A stretch of 64,000 nucleotides of DNA, from NCBI RefSeq assembly GCF_013460135.1, contig NZ_CP038155.1:930001-994000 (forward strand). The letters run 5' to 3'. Positions 54,066-62,685 of this stretch are shown piece by piece. The DNA is from Arsenophonus endosymbiont of Aphis craccivora. GTDB taxonomy: Bacteria > Pseudomonadota > Gammaproteobacteria > Enterobacterales > Enterobacteriaceae. Every line of letters starts with the position of its first letter. Positions within the stretch are counted from its first letter, which is position 1. A model generated the notes under the pieces. The model saw only the letters and a program-made list of their open reading frames with translations. It was not told the origin of the DNA and did no database searches. A program made the translations under genes and the position numbers.

Positions 54066-54542
54066 GTGTTAAAAAAAATTCGCCAGCAAATTATCCAACA
54101 AGGGCCTAAATTGATGCGTTTACCATTAAAAGCTACGCCTTTTATATTAGAGCGTCAAATTCTGGAGCAATTACTAAGTTGGCAATTTCAGCAGGCATTA
54201 AACGATGGCGAACTGGATTTTTTGCAGAATAAATGGCTAAGAGTTGAGGTGCAAGATGTACAACTTGTTTGGTATATTAGCCTGCAGGCAGGTAAAATCA
54301 TAGTTAGTAAGGATCAACAAGCAGATGTCAGTTTTTGTAGTGATGCGAATGATTTAATTTTAATTGCCGCGCGTAAATAAGATCCTTATACCTTATTTTT
54401 CCAACGTCGATTGCATATCGAAGGTGATACAGAGCTTGGTTTGTATGTAAAAAACCTTTTAGATGCATTTGAGTTAGAGACCATGCCGGCAATTTTACGT
54501 TTTGGTTTATTGCAATTAGCCGATTTGATTAAACTAGTATAA
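54066..54542 (+). pseudogene. ubiT: UbiT (SCP2-type lipid-binding factor) with one in-frame stop
   Basis: The frame reads MLKKIRQQIIQQGPKLMRLP, RQILEQLLSWQFQQALNDGE, DVSFCSDANDLILIAARK, then TAA (54378-54380), then DPYTLFFQRRLHIEGDTELG and LYVKNLLDAFELETMPAILR to TAA at 54540. E. coli YhbT has Gln at the stop position (CAA to TAA), and its last ~16 residues are not present here. UbiT carries ubiquinone intermediates in the oxygen-independent pathway. A single C-to-T change removes the last third of the SCP2 domain. Confidence 0.93.
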
Positions 54543-54577
54543 AATAAAAATATTGATTATAAAGAGCGTGCATTATC

Positions 54578-55084
54578 ATGCTAATTCGAGTTGAAATTCC
54601 TATTGATGCGCCAGGTATTGATCAATTATTACGTCAAACTTTTTCCACCGATGCTGAGGCTGATTTGGTGCAGAAATTGCGTCAGGACGGTTTATTGGTA
54701 TTGGGAATGGTGGCGACTGATGATACAGGAAAAATTATTGGCTATATCGGTTTTACGTTAGTAGATGTCAACGGTGATAAGGAGTGTCAATGGGTGGGGT
54801 TAGCTCCATTAGCTGTTGATAGCGCTTATCAGCGACAAGGTATTGGGGCAAAATTGGTTTGTGAGGGATTAGATAGTCTAAACGAATGTGGTTATAAAGC
54901 GGTAGTAGTGTTGGATGATCCGGACTATTACCGTCGTTTTGGTTTTACTAAGGCTTTACCGCATACATTAACATGTAAATGGCCTGGAATGGAGGCCTAT
55001 TTTCAAGTTTATGCGTTAGATAATGGTAATTTAGCCGATTATTCAGGATTGGTTAAGTTTTCGTCTTATTTTGATGATTGCTAA
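54578..55084 (+). CDS. yhbS: GNAT-family N-acetyltransferase YhbS
   Basis: The 168-residue protein (E. coli 167) has the GNAT acetyl-CoA loop in [20 protein letters not shown] (Q-x-x-G-I-G-A) and the downstream [16 protein letters not shown] motif. It begins [20 protein letters not shown]. The substrate is unclear. It follows ubiT and converges with the yhbQ remnant. The frame is intact. Confidence 0.95.
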   Translation: MLIRVEIPIDAPGIDQLLRQTFSTDAEADLVQKLRQDGLLVLGMVATDDTGKIIGYIGFTLVDVNGDKECQWVGLAPLAVDSAYQRQGIGAKLVCEGLDSLNECGYKAVVVLDDPDYYRRFGFTKALPHTLTCKWPGMEAYFQVYALDNGNLADYSGLVKFSSYFDDC

Positions 55085-55367
55085 TTTGGCAAGATAACCA
55101 ACCAGATCTAAAGGTTGGTCTGCGACAAGTTGTTCTTTTTGTGCTTTGGTTAATTGTTTTATTTGATATTCTAAGGACAATGCATCTGAATGACTTGTTA
55201 GTTGGCATTGGTAGACTAATAAAAGAGGGGGGGTTACCTCTTAAAGCTTTAGCACCTTTGCCTCAGAGAGGTTTTTGTAGGCGGCGCTCGATATCTGTGG
55301 TGATAACAGTATAAAGCGTATTTTGTCCATTTTTTATCAAGTAAATTGACCAATGCTTTTTCATCAT
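55043..55367 (-). pseudogene. yhbQ: GIY-YIG family protein YhbQ, broken
   Basis: On the minus strand MMKKHWSIYLIKNGQNTLYT, then VITTDIERRLQKPL, a TGA (55263-55265), then GKGAKALRG and, after a shift in the G7 run 55227-55233, [20 protein letters not shown]. This rebuilds the ~100-residue YhbQ, a small GIY-YIG nuclease-fold protein. The GIY-like motif reads Y-T-V-I-T-T, with G replaced by V. Repaired length is 108 codons. It overlaps the yhbS 3' end. It is non-functional. Confidence 0.85.
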
Positions 55368-55637
55368 ATTGGTTTGATTAAATTAGGTTTTAGTTAATTT
55401 TATAGAAAAAATAAGTCAATGTTCTATACTGATTTTGTGGTGATTATGTGCCCTGTAAGGTGTGTAAACACTATTTTAACAAAATTAAAAGAATTATTTT
55501 TTATATGTTATTCATTTTTTTTGAAAGACAGCAACAAAAAAAACTAATCCAAAATTTTAACTAGTGCCTATACTATGATCTATATCACAGGAATAACCAA
55601 TAATATTTCTGAATGATAATAATCAATTAAGGAGTTT

Positions 55638-55934
55638 ATGATGAAAAAATTACCAGCTGCTTTAATTTTGGTTTTAGGTGCGTTGTCATGCGGTGCAATC
55701 GCTGATGAGGCAAAACAAGTCATGCAATTTCCTACCCAGTAGCCAATGGATGTTGTCTCTGTTGTTGTGGTAGAAACGCCTACTAGTGCCGTTGAGCAGT
55801 TAGCTAAAGAAGATACCAAAAAAGGGGCAACTACTAGCTATTATGTTACCTTTTTAGCCTATACACAAAATAAAGTACAAGCTAATGCTCGCATCTATGG
55901 TAACAGTCAAGCTACTTCTCCAGCCTATAGATAA
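55638..55934 (+). pseudogene. Small periplasmic DUF1471 (YhcN/BhsA-type) protein with one in-frame stop
   Basis: The 99-codon frame begins with a signal peptide (MMKKLPAALILVLGALSCGA, cleavage likely after A-I-A) and has TAG at 55740-55742, then MDVVSVVVVETPTSAVEQLA, KEDTKKGATTSYYVTFLA and ANARIYGN. The second part has the DUF1471 pattern (V-x-S-V-x, L-A-x-x-A/K-x-K-K-G-A-x-x-Y, then x-A-x-I-Y). Such proteins are linked to stress and biofilm. AAGGAG precedes ATG. Only the stop inactivates it. Confidence 0.75.
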
Positions 55935-55980
55935 TTGGTAGTATAAATTATCGGATGATGATAGCGCTTTAATTTTTGAT

Positions 55981-56016
55981 AAAAACACGCTGAAGAGTTA
56001 TTCTCAGCGTGTTTTT
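55981..56016. terminator. Terminator after the DUF1471 gene
   Basis: AAAAACACGCTGA (55981-55993) and its complement (56004-56016) form a 13-bp stem with a 10-base loop and a terminal U-run. It lies just before yhbP. Confidence 0.9.
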
Positions 56017-56039
56017 ACTTAAGTATATATATTACGACT

Positions 56040-56480
56040 ATGTTAGCTGATCAATCATCATTAGCTATTATGCAACAATATCTTTCGCGTCAGCATGTTT
56101 TTTCGCTATTTACCTCTTTTCAGTCAGATGTCTGGCCTGCCATTTGTTTTTATACCTTTAACTCCCAAACGATGTCGTTATATTTTTTGACTGAAACCAG
56201 TACTTGCCATGGGCAACTGATGCTTAAAAACCCGTTTGTGGCTGGCACTATTTGTTGTCAAAATAAAACAGTGGCCAACATACAAGGAATACAATTTATC
56301 GGTAAAGTCGATTATCTAACCGGTAAAGAAGAAAAGCAAGCCAGGCAAGATTATAATCGACGATTTCCAGTCGCTATGGCAGCCAGTATCCCTATTTGGC
56401 AATTATCTTTACAACAGATCAAAATGGTCAATAATAAGTTAGGTTTTGGCACTAAACAGGTCTGGCATCGTGATAGTTAA
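56040..56480 (+). CDS. yhbP: YhbP (UPF0306, flavin-reductase-fold type) protein
   Basis: The 146-residue protein matches E. coli YhbP (147 aa) in its patterns: YLSRQHVFSLFTSF at the start, LYFLTETSTCHGQLM, FVAGTICCQNKTVANIQGIQ, QDYNRRFPVAMAASIPIWQL and KLGFGTKQVWHRDS at the end. The function is not established; the fold resembles FMN-binding split barrels. Its stop overlaps the convergent nrdG end by four bases. The frame is intact. Confidence 0.93.
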   Translation: MLADQSSLAIMQQYLSRQHVFSLFTSFQSDVWPAICFYTFNSQTMSLYFLTETSTCHGQLMLKNPFVAGTICCQNKTVANIQGIQFIGKVDYLTGKEEKQARQDYNRRFPVAMAASIPIWQLSLQQIKMVNNKLGFGTKQVWHRDS

Positions 56481-56941
56481 TTCAGTCTATGGATCACTTG
56501 ATTATGACTACCTCGCCATAATAGATTGGGGTCATAGCGCGCTTGAATAAATTTACCATCAACTAATACATCAAGATAGTTAACCACGGCTCGTTGATTA
56601 TCAGTTAATTGGTTAAGGGTATAACCGGTCCACAACCAAATATCTTTATCTGGGCATTCGCGTTTAATGCGTTTAACCAGTTGTAAAATCGTCTCTACAT
56701 TTTGTGGATGTAATGGGTCGCCGCCAGAGAGGGAAAGTCCCTGACGAACGAGCCTTTGGTCTTGCAAATCAGTGATGATTTGATTTTCTATTGCTTGGGT
56801 AAACGGTTTACCCGAATCAATTTTCCAGGTGCTTTTGTTGTAACAACCTTTGCATTGATGGAGACAGCCCGCAACAAATAACGTACAACGTGTTCCTGGG
56901 CCATTGACCACATCAACCGGGTAATATCGATGATAATTCAT
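56477..56941 (-). CDS. nrdG: Anaerobic ribonucleotide reductase activase
   Basis: Start ATG 56941 (MNYHRYYPVDVVNGPGTRCT) gives 154 residues, as in E. coli; an ATG six bases earlier overlaps the nrdD end. It is a radical-SAM enzyme: CLHQCKGCYN supplies the C-x3-C-x2-C 4Fe-4S ligands. LSGGDPLHPQN is the SAM-binding GGE-like motif. NrdG makes the glycyl radical on NrdD. It is intact, but its only partner nrdD carries three lesions. Confidence 0.97.
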   Translation of the reverse strand: MNYHRYYPVDVVNGPGTRCTLFVAGCLHQCKGCYNKSTWKIDSGKPFTQAIENQIITDLQDQRLVRQGLSLSGGDPLHPQNVETILQLVKRIKRECPDKDIWLWTGYTLNQLTDNQRAVVNYLDVLVDGKFIQARYDPNLLWRGSHNQVIHRLN

Positions 56942-56946
56942 AATCA

Positions 56947-59084
56947 TTATCCAAGTTGACCATTTTTCAAATGTTTAACGCGTCGTTTGACTTCTTCTTG
57001 TTTACCGCTATTGAATGGTCTAGCATCGGGACTGCCAAGATAACCACAAACGCGACGAATAACCGAAACGCGGGTTGGATCATGATTGTCGCAAGATGGG
57101 CAGACGAATCCTTTACTGGTACAGGCAAATTCACCTGCAAAACCACATTCATAACACTCGTCAATTGGGGTATTGGTGCCATAATAGGGGATATGGTGGT
57201 AACTGTAATCCCAGACATCTTCTAATGCTTTTAAGTTATGCTGTAAGTTTGGATATTCACCGTAGCAGATAAAGCCGCCATTGGCTAAAGCTGGGTAAGG
57301 AGCTTCAAAATCAATTTTATCGTAGGGATTGACTTGTTTTTCGACATCCAGATGAAAACTATTGGTACAGTATCTTTTATCAGTAACCCCCTCAATTAAA
57401 CCGAATTCAGCCACATCTAAGCGACAAAATCGGTCACATAAATTCTCACTGGGGGTACTATATAAGCTAAATCCATAGCCGGTTTCAGCTTTCCAGTGAT
57501 CTGTCGCTGCACGTAGCTGCTTAATGATCTGATAGGATTTTTGTCGCAGAGTTTGATCATCAAAAACATGTTGTTGCGTACCATAAAGTGCATTGATTGT
57601 TTCATGCAGGCCGATATAACCTAAAGAGATCGATGCACGACCACGTTTAAATATTTCAGCAATATTGTCTTCTGCTTGTAAACGAACGCCACAAGCACCT
57701 TCCATATAAAGAATTGGGGCGACACGCGCTTTGACATTTTCCAGTCTGGCGATACGCGTCATCAGTGCTTTTTTGGTAATTGCCAATCTGTTCTCCAATA
57801 TTTGGTAAAATCGTTGTTCGTCACCTTTGGCCTCAATTGCTATCCGGGGCAAGTTAATACTGATCACACCGAGATTATTACGTCCTTCATGAATAGCTTG
57901 ACCTTGCTCTTCATAAACGCCCAAGAAACTGCGGCAACCCATCGGTGTTTTGAAAGAGCCGGTGACGTTTACCACCTTCTCGTAGTTAAGAATATCTGGA
58001 TACATCCGTTTACTGGCACATTCAAGTGTAAGCTGTTTAATGTCGTAGTTGGGATCGCCATATTGGTGATTGACACCCTTACGGATAGCAAAAAATCATT
58101 TTGGAAATACCGCGGTTTTACGATTTTTACCTAATCCAGCTAAACGATTTTGTAAGATAGATTTTTGGATTAACCGTGACTCGTTTGAGGTTCCTAAGCC
58201 AAATCCAAAGGTAACAAAAGGTGTTTGGCCATTTGCAGTGTGAAGTGTATTGACTTCATATTCTAGTGATTGAAAAGCGTCATAACACTCTTTTTCTGTT
58301 CTGCTCTCAGCATAGGCAAATTGGTCGGCAATTTGCCATTCTTTGGCAATTTTTAAGTTTTTTTTATAGCTCGCCTGAACAAATGGAGCCAGCACTTCAT
58401 CGATACGATTAATAGTAGTACCACCATAAATATGGCTGGCCACTTGGGCTATAATTTGTGCTGTGACGGCGGTGTCGGTTGAAATTGATTTTGGTGGCTC
58501 AATTTCAGCATTTCCCATTTTAAAACCTTTGGTTAACATGCCTTGCAAATCGATAAGCATACAGTTAAACATTGGAAAAATGGTGAGTAATCCAGATCAT
58601 GATAGTGAATTTCACCACGTTCATGCGCCATAACGACATCACGCGGTAAAATATGTTGCTTAGCATAATTTTTAGCAAAAATACCTGCTAATAAATCGCG
58701 TTGAGTTGGAATAACCTTACTGTCCTTATTCGCATTCTCATTAAGTAACGAAACATTACTTTGCTCAATTAAGCCGCGAATTTCGTGAGTGAGACGGCTA
58801 CGTTGTTCTCTGGCAATGTCCCGTTCATGGCGATATTAAATGTAATTTCTGGCCAGATCGTTATAAAGACCAGCCATCAGTTGATTTGCAACTGCATCTT
58901 GAATTTCATGAATATCAACGGTTTGGCGGTTGCCTAATTGTTGTTCGACGACTGAGGAGACAACTGCACAATATTGATCATCGCAAATCCCAGTGGCAGT
59001 GGCTGCACGCATGACGGCTTCTTGGATCCGATTTTTATCAAAAACGACCTGACAACCATCGCGTTTAATAACTACTGTTTTCAC
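56947..59084 (-). pseudogene. nrdD: Anaerobic ribonucleoside-triphosphate reductase, three lesions
   Basis: NrdD reduces ribonucleotides to deoxynucleotides without oxygen. Pieces: an ATP-cone (VIKRDGCQVVFDKNRIQEAV), a core with GYIGLHETINALYG and ETGYGFSLYSTPSENLCDRF, zinc-site cysteines (CYECGFAGEF, CPSCDNHD) and the glycyl-radical site RVCGYLGSPDARPF. Lesions are TAA 58836-58838 (after LARNYI), a one-base shortage at GG 58574-58575 and TGA 58096-58098. Repaired length is 713 codons, exactly the E. coli size (712 aa). I choose GTG 59084 as start, with GGAGG upstream. NrdR and DnaA boxes lie upstream. Confidence 0.96.
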
Positions 59085-59102
59085 AATAGGCTCCTCCAAT
59101 TA

Positions 59103-59152
59103 TTATCCACAACTTAATCACAATTAATTAGGTAGCATTAAATTGTGGATAA
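59103..59152. promoter_or_regulatory. Inverted pair of consensus DnaA boxes
   Basis: TTATCCACAA (59103-59112) and TTGTGGATAA (59143-59152) are exact inverted copies, each containing the DnaA consensus TTATCCACA. They lie 19-68 bp upstream of the nrdD GTG. DnaA is known to control the aerobic nrdAB promoter in E. coli; here its site sits at nrdDG. Confidence 0.75.
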
Positions 59153-59163
59153 CTTGTCTATAA

Positions 59164-59211
59164 ATTCTATATATAGTGCTTTTAAGTACATTAAAGTACA
59201 ATATATAGTAT
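59164..59211. promoter_or_regulatory. Two NrdR-like boxes
   Basis: The cores CTATATATAG (59167-59176, flanked ATT/TGC) and CAATATATAG (59199-59208, flanked GTA/TAT) fit the NrdR consensus ACAC-W-ATATATW-GTGT. Their spacing of 32 bp, about three helical turns, is typical for paired NrdR sites upstream of nrd genes. Confidence 0.75.
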
Positions 59212-59430
59212 CTGGAGGTTATTTAGCAGGGCTTTTATTGATCTAAAACAAAGAAGTTTGATGTTGTTTGCTTTTTAGCTAAATGTTAATAACAGCAGAG
59301 AGGTTTAAGTTGCTAATTATTTAAAAATCTTTATAGAAAAAGTTTCTATAAAGATTTGGTTAAGTAAATGGTTAAATCATAAGCGTTAGCTAAGTTTGAT
59401 TAGGCATAATATCAAAGTTAGGGGTTTTTA

Positions 59431-59814
59431 TTAACGAATAGCTATCGCTTCAATTTCAATACCAACATCTTTTGGTAAGCGAGCAACTTCGACGCAAGAA
59501 CGAGCAGGATAAGGCGCATTATGTTGGTTAAAAAACGCTTCATAAGTGGCATTTACGCTCGCAAAATCATTCATATCTTTAACAAAAACGGTAGTTTTAA
59601 CAATATTAGCCACACTGAGCCCCGCTTTTTCTACGATAGCCTGAATATTTTTCAGTGACTGTGTTGTTTGGGCAATTATGTCTTCAGCTATTTCACCGGT
59701 TTTCGGATCAATCGGAATTTGGCCGGATGTAATAAGCATGTTGCCAAGATCAATACCTTGCACATAAGGGCCGATAGCTGCTGGTGCATTTTCAGTTTTA
59801 ATTTCGTATGACAT
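59431..59814 (-). CDS. ridA: Enamine/imine deaminase RidA (YjgF)
   Basis: The 127-residue trimeric enzyme (E. coli 128) hydrolyses reactive 2-aminoacrylate and similar imines made by PLP enzymes. It has the family motifs [20 protein letters not shown] and [20 protein letters not shown], with the carboxylate-binding Arg in PARS. It lies 98 bases after pyrI on the same strand, as in E. coli. The frame is intact. Confidence 0.97.
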   Translation of the reverse strand: MSYEIKTENAPAAIGPYVQGIDLGNMLITSGQIPIDPKTGEIAEDIIAQTTQSLKNIQAIVEKAGLSVANIVKTTVFVKDMNDFASVNATYEAFFNQHNAPYPARSCVEVARLPKDVGIEIEAIAIR

Positions 59815-59912
59815 AAGTTGTTATTTACCTTGTAGTCTAAAAGTTAATTATAAATTTACTACCACCACTATTCTAGTGGTCGACATGAATGAGAGGGTTA
59901 TATAATACTGCA

Positions 59913-60377
59913 TTACATATTATTAATTACCGCATGTCGATCAAAGGTTTTTTCACAATATTTGCATGTCAGAATGACTTCATTATGTCGCTGCTTAATG
60001 ATAAAACTGCTACTGACCGGTTCATTATTGCTAATGCAGTTACTGTTAGGACAGATCAAAACTGCATCAATTTGCTCAGGTAAGGTAATTGATAGCTTTT
60101 TTTCCACTTTATAGTCTTTAATACAGTTAACCGTGGCATGGGGAGCATACATTGCCAGTTCGTTTGCTTGTTCAGGGGTGAGAAAGGTATTTTCAATTTT
60201 AATCAGATCTTTTTTACCTAAGTGATTAGAAGGTAGATTTAAACCTATGGTAATACGCTGATCAGTTTGCGTTAATTTAAACAACGAAAGTAATTTAAAA
60301 CCCATTTGGGCAGGAATATGGTCGATAACGGTGCCACAGCTAATTGCTTCTACTTGTAATTTGTGGTTATTTGCCAT
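59913..60377 (-). CDS. pyrI: Aspartate carbamoyltransferase regulatory subunit
   Basis: The 154-residue protein (E. coli 153) binds CTP/ATP and mediates allosteric control of PyrB. The allosteric domain includes [20 protein letters not shown]. The zinc domain has four cysteines in CPNSNC and CKYCEKTF. It follows pyrB after 11 bases. The frame is intact. Confidence 0.97.
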   Translation of the reverse strand: MANNHKLQVEAISCGTVIDHIPAQMGFKLLSLFKLTQTDQRITIGLNLPSNHLGKKDLIKIENTFLTPEQANELAMYAPHATVNCIKDYKVEKKLSITLPEQIDAVLICPNSNCISNNEPVSSSFIIKQRHNEVILTCKYCEKTFDRHAVINNM

Positions 60378-60388
60378 AATTGAATGCC

Positions 60389-61324
60389 TCAGAAATTAAT
60401 GGTTTTATTTAAGATCAGTGCTAGAAGTGCTTGTCGTGCATAAATACCATTACCGGCTTGCTGAAAATAGTAAGCATGTGATGTTTTATCAACATCTGTA
60501 GTAATTTCGTCCATGCGTGGTAGAGGATGTAAAACTTTCATGCCAGGTTTAGCGACAGCTAATTCATGGCTGTTTAAAATGAATTGGGCTTTAACATTGG
60601 CATATTCAGAAGGATCTAAACGTTCTTTTTGCACTCGAGTTATATAGAGAATGTCCAGTTTTGGCAAGACCGCCTCTATGTTGTCATGTAAACTATAAGT
60701 TACCCCTTTTTCTTCTAGCAGCTGAAGGATATGAGCTGGCATCGATAAAGCTTCAGGTGCAATAAAATAGAGATGATTATTATCAAACTTCGATAATGCT
60801 TGGGTTAATGAATGAACGGTTCGGCCATATTTTAGGTCACCAACCATCGCAATATGCAAATTATTTAAGCTGACTTGGCTCTCTTGAATGGTGAATAGAT
60901 CGAGTAATGTCTGGGTAGGATGTTGGTTGGCACCATCACCGGCATTGATCACCGGAATTTTTCCTGAAAATTGAGCCGCTAAACGTGATGCACCCTCTTG
61001 TGGATGACGAATAACAATGGCATCAACATATTGACTAATAACCGATATCGTATCGGCCAAGGTTTCGCCTTTTTTACCTAACGAAGTATTATTACTGTCG
61101 GAAAAACCCACCACCGCAGCACCTAAGCGGTGAATGGCTGTTTCGAATGAAAAGCGTGTACGGGTGGAAGCTTCAAAGAAACAACTGGCAATCACTTTAT
61201 GTTTTAGCAGATTCGGTTGGGGATGTTGTTTTAGTGATGTAGCAACTTCAAGTACAGTGAGTAGATCTTCACGCTTTAAATCATTAATCGAGATTATGTC
61301 TCGAAGATACAACGGATTAACCAT
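60389..61324 (-). CDS. pyrB: Aspartate carbamoyltransferase catalytic subunit
   Basis: The 311-residue enzyme (E. coli 311) makes N-carbamoyl-aspartate, the committed step of pyrimidine synthesis. The carbamoyl-phosphate site is [13 protein letters not shown]; others are [13 protein letters not shown] (catalytic His), [25 protein letters not shown] (aspartate site) and [11 protein letters not shown]. It is preceded by the pyrL leader and attenuator, so expression should fall when UTP is high. The frame is intact. Confidence 0.98.
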   Translation of the reverse strand: MVNPLYLRDIISINDLKREDLLTVLEVATSLKQHPQPNLLKHKVIASCFFEASTRTRFSFETAIHRLGAAVVGFSDSNNTSLGKKGETLADTISVISQYVDAIVIRHPQEGASRLAAQFSGKIPVINAGDGANQHPTQTLLDLFTIQESQVSLNNLHIAMVGDLKYGRTVHSLTQALSKFDNNHLYFIAPEALSMPAHILQLLEEKGVTYSLHDNIEAVLPKLDILYITRVQKERLDPSEYANVKAQFILNSHELAVAKPGMKVLHPLPRMDEITTDVDKTSHAYYFQQAGNGIYARQALLALILNKTINF

Positions 61325-61371
61325 CGTGTTGTTCCTCCTTTCTTTGTGCCATATCTAAGTATTGTTATGCC

Positions 61372-61398
61372 AAAAAAAAGCCCCTCATTGAGGGGCTT
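61372..61398 (-). terminator. pyrBI attenuator
   Basis: On the minus strand a G/C-rich hairpin (AAGCCCCTCA at one arm, positions 61378-61398) is followed by eight U (61372-61379), 48 bases before pyrB. The pyrL stop codon lies inside it, the arrangement needed for UTP-sensitive attenuation: when polymerase pauses at low UTP, the trailing ribosome prevents hairpin formation. Confidence 0.93.
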
Positions 61399-61492
61399 GA
61401 ATAAATAGGGTCAATTGAGGAGGAAATGCAATAACTAAATAGCCCAATGGCAGCAATGCATATATTGATTCTTTTAAGCATTGGTTATGCAT
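61385..61492 (-). CDS. pyrL: pyrBI leader peptide
   Basis: ATG 61492, preceded by GGGAGAAGAA, opens a 35-residue peptide MHNQCLKESIYALLPLGYLV, continuing IAFPPQLTLFIQAPQ. It stops at TGA 61385-61387 within the attenuator hairpin. The peptide sequence differs from E. coli PyrL (44 aa), as leader peptides may: only the position of the stop and the U-rich codons (TTT, ATT, TTA) before the hairpin matter. Not in standard ORF lists because of its size. Confidence 0.85.
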   Translation of the reverse strand: MHNQCLKESIYALLPLGYLVIAFPPQLTLFIQAPQ

Positions 61493-61518
61493 TTCTTCTC
61501 CCACAAAAATTTTGTGGC

Positions 61519-61546
61519 ATTATACGCCGCTCTGTCAGTATAGCAA
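61519..61546 (-). promoter_or_regulatory. Putative promoter of pyrL-pyrB-pyrI
   Basis: On the minus strand TTGCTA (61541-61546) and TATAAT (61519-61524) are separated by 16 bases. Transcription would begin near 61511, inside the palindrome CCACAAAA-A-TTTTGTGG (61501-61517), about 20 bases before the pyrL start. Confidence 0.65.
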
Positions 61547-61964
61547 GTGATTACAGAAAGAAAATTGAAAAAATGGTTAAAAATATAATGCATTGAATTC
61601 AGAAAAATTTTTGCGCGGTAATAAAATAATTGTTACTGAACCTACTGAGGAATATTTTAGCAACATTAAACCTACAATTCTTAGCTGCCAATAATCAAAT
61701 GGGTGGTCTATTTTTCGTTATCTGCTAATCGAAAATCAATTTTTTTGTTGATATTCACTTAAATAATCATACCAGAGTTGCTTTTTATTAAATAGAACTC
61801 GGTAACTTTACTTATTTTTTTATATTGAACTTATATTCAAATCATGATCATAAAAAATCCAAATCAATCTGAATATAAATTTCTTTGTTGTAATAGTAGC
61901 TCTCCTTCGTTGGCTATGGGAGAATGCAAAAGTTACTGTCATATTAATACAGAGGGCGCGCGAC
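61547..61964. other. Divergent gap between the pyrL promoter and rraB
   Basis: About 420 bp without a gene, AT-rich with many stops in all frames. The right end must carry the rraB promoter and leader; no clear promoter or operator is identified. AGAGGGCGCGCGAC precedes the rraB ATG. Confidence 0.5.
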
Positions 61965-62549
61965 ATGGTTAATAAAAAAGTACTAGGAGAGCAGCACGCA
62001 GATACCAGTTTGGATGTTGAAAATGTAGCGACGGATAGCAGTGATCCTAATGTGTTTTATGAAATAGAGCAGTACCTTTCAGCTGAAGAGTTGACGTCTT
62101 TTAAAAAAGCATTATCAGAACAGCAAATTTCCACAGAAAATTTGTTACTGGAGCAAAAAGCAGTTGCAGAGCAGCGAGCAGAGACGCATTCAATCATCGA
62201 AGAATTATTGGTAGATGGTAGTGATCCGAATGCTTTGTATGAAATAGAACATCACTTTTCGGCCAAAGACTTTAAGTTATTGGAAAAAGCGGCAATAGTG
62301 GCATTTAAATTGGGTTATGAAGTGCATGATGCTGAAGAGCTAGAAATTGAAGATGGTACAGTACTGATGTGTTGTGATGTCTATCGAGATAGCGCGCTTG
62401 ATGCAGAATTAATTGATAAGCAAGTCGTACAATTGATGATGTTAACTGAGAAAATTGGCATTAACTACGATGGTTGGGGTACTTTCTTTGAAGATCCTAA
62501 TTATGATGATGCGGAAGAAAAAGACGTTGAATCGAAGGCATTACACTAG
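61965..62549 (+). CDS. rraB: Ribonuclease E inhibitor RraB with duplicated N-terminal segment
   Basis: The 194-residue protein contains a complete RraB from about residue 64 ([56 protein letters not shown]. coli RraB 138 aa). RraB binds RNase E and modulates mRNA decay. An N-terminal extension (residues 9-48) repeats the same pattern exactly 60 residues earlier: [40 protein letters not shown]. The ATG at 61965 has AGAGGG upstream; an alternative start inside would have to be non-ATG, since no internal Met occurs before the core. The repeats are clearly diverged, so the duplication is not recent. The frame is intact. Confidence 0.92.
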   Translation: MVNKKVLGEQHADTSLDVENVATDSSDPNVFYEIEQYLSAEELTSFKKALSEQQISTENLLLEQKAVAEQRAETHSIIEELLVDGSDPNALYEIEHHFSAKDFKLLEKAAIVAFKLGYEVHDAEELEIEDGTVLMCCDVYRDSALDAELIDKQVVQLMMLTEKIGINYDGWGTFFEDPNYDDAEEKDVESKALH

Positions 62550-62645
62550 AATCAAATTGTTAGAATAGAAAGGACAGGGATTATAAATCAGCTGATGATG
62601 CATATTGAGTTGAGTAAGTAGGGTGGTTAGAGTAAATTTGTCAGT

Positions 62646-62680
62646 TAACAACACTGCTACATAAAGTAGCAATGTTGTTT
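62646..62680. terminator. Terminator between convergent rraB and valS
   Basis: AACAACACTGCTAC (62646-62659) and GTAGCAATGTTGTT (62665-62678) pair with one mismatch around ATAAA, followed by TTCTTATTT on the plus strand. It serves rraB and possibly valS. Confidence 0.8.
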
Positions 62681-62685
62681 CTTAT

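Larger units (their letters stand above)
59100..59430. other. nrdD upstream region between nrdD and ridA
   Basis: This 331-bp region has no gene. It contains an inverted pair of DnaA boxes (59103-59152) and two NrdR-like boxes (59164-59211), described separately. The remainder (59212-59430) is AT-rich and includes a hairpin-like AAATCTTTATAGAAA-AAG-TTTCTATAAAGATTT repeat (59325-59357), probably the ridA terminator on the minus strand. Confidence 0.6.
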
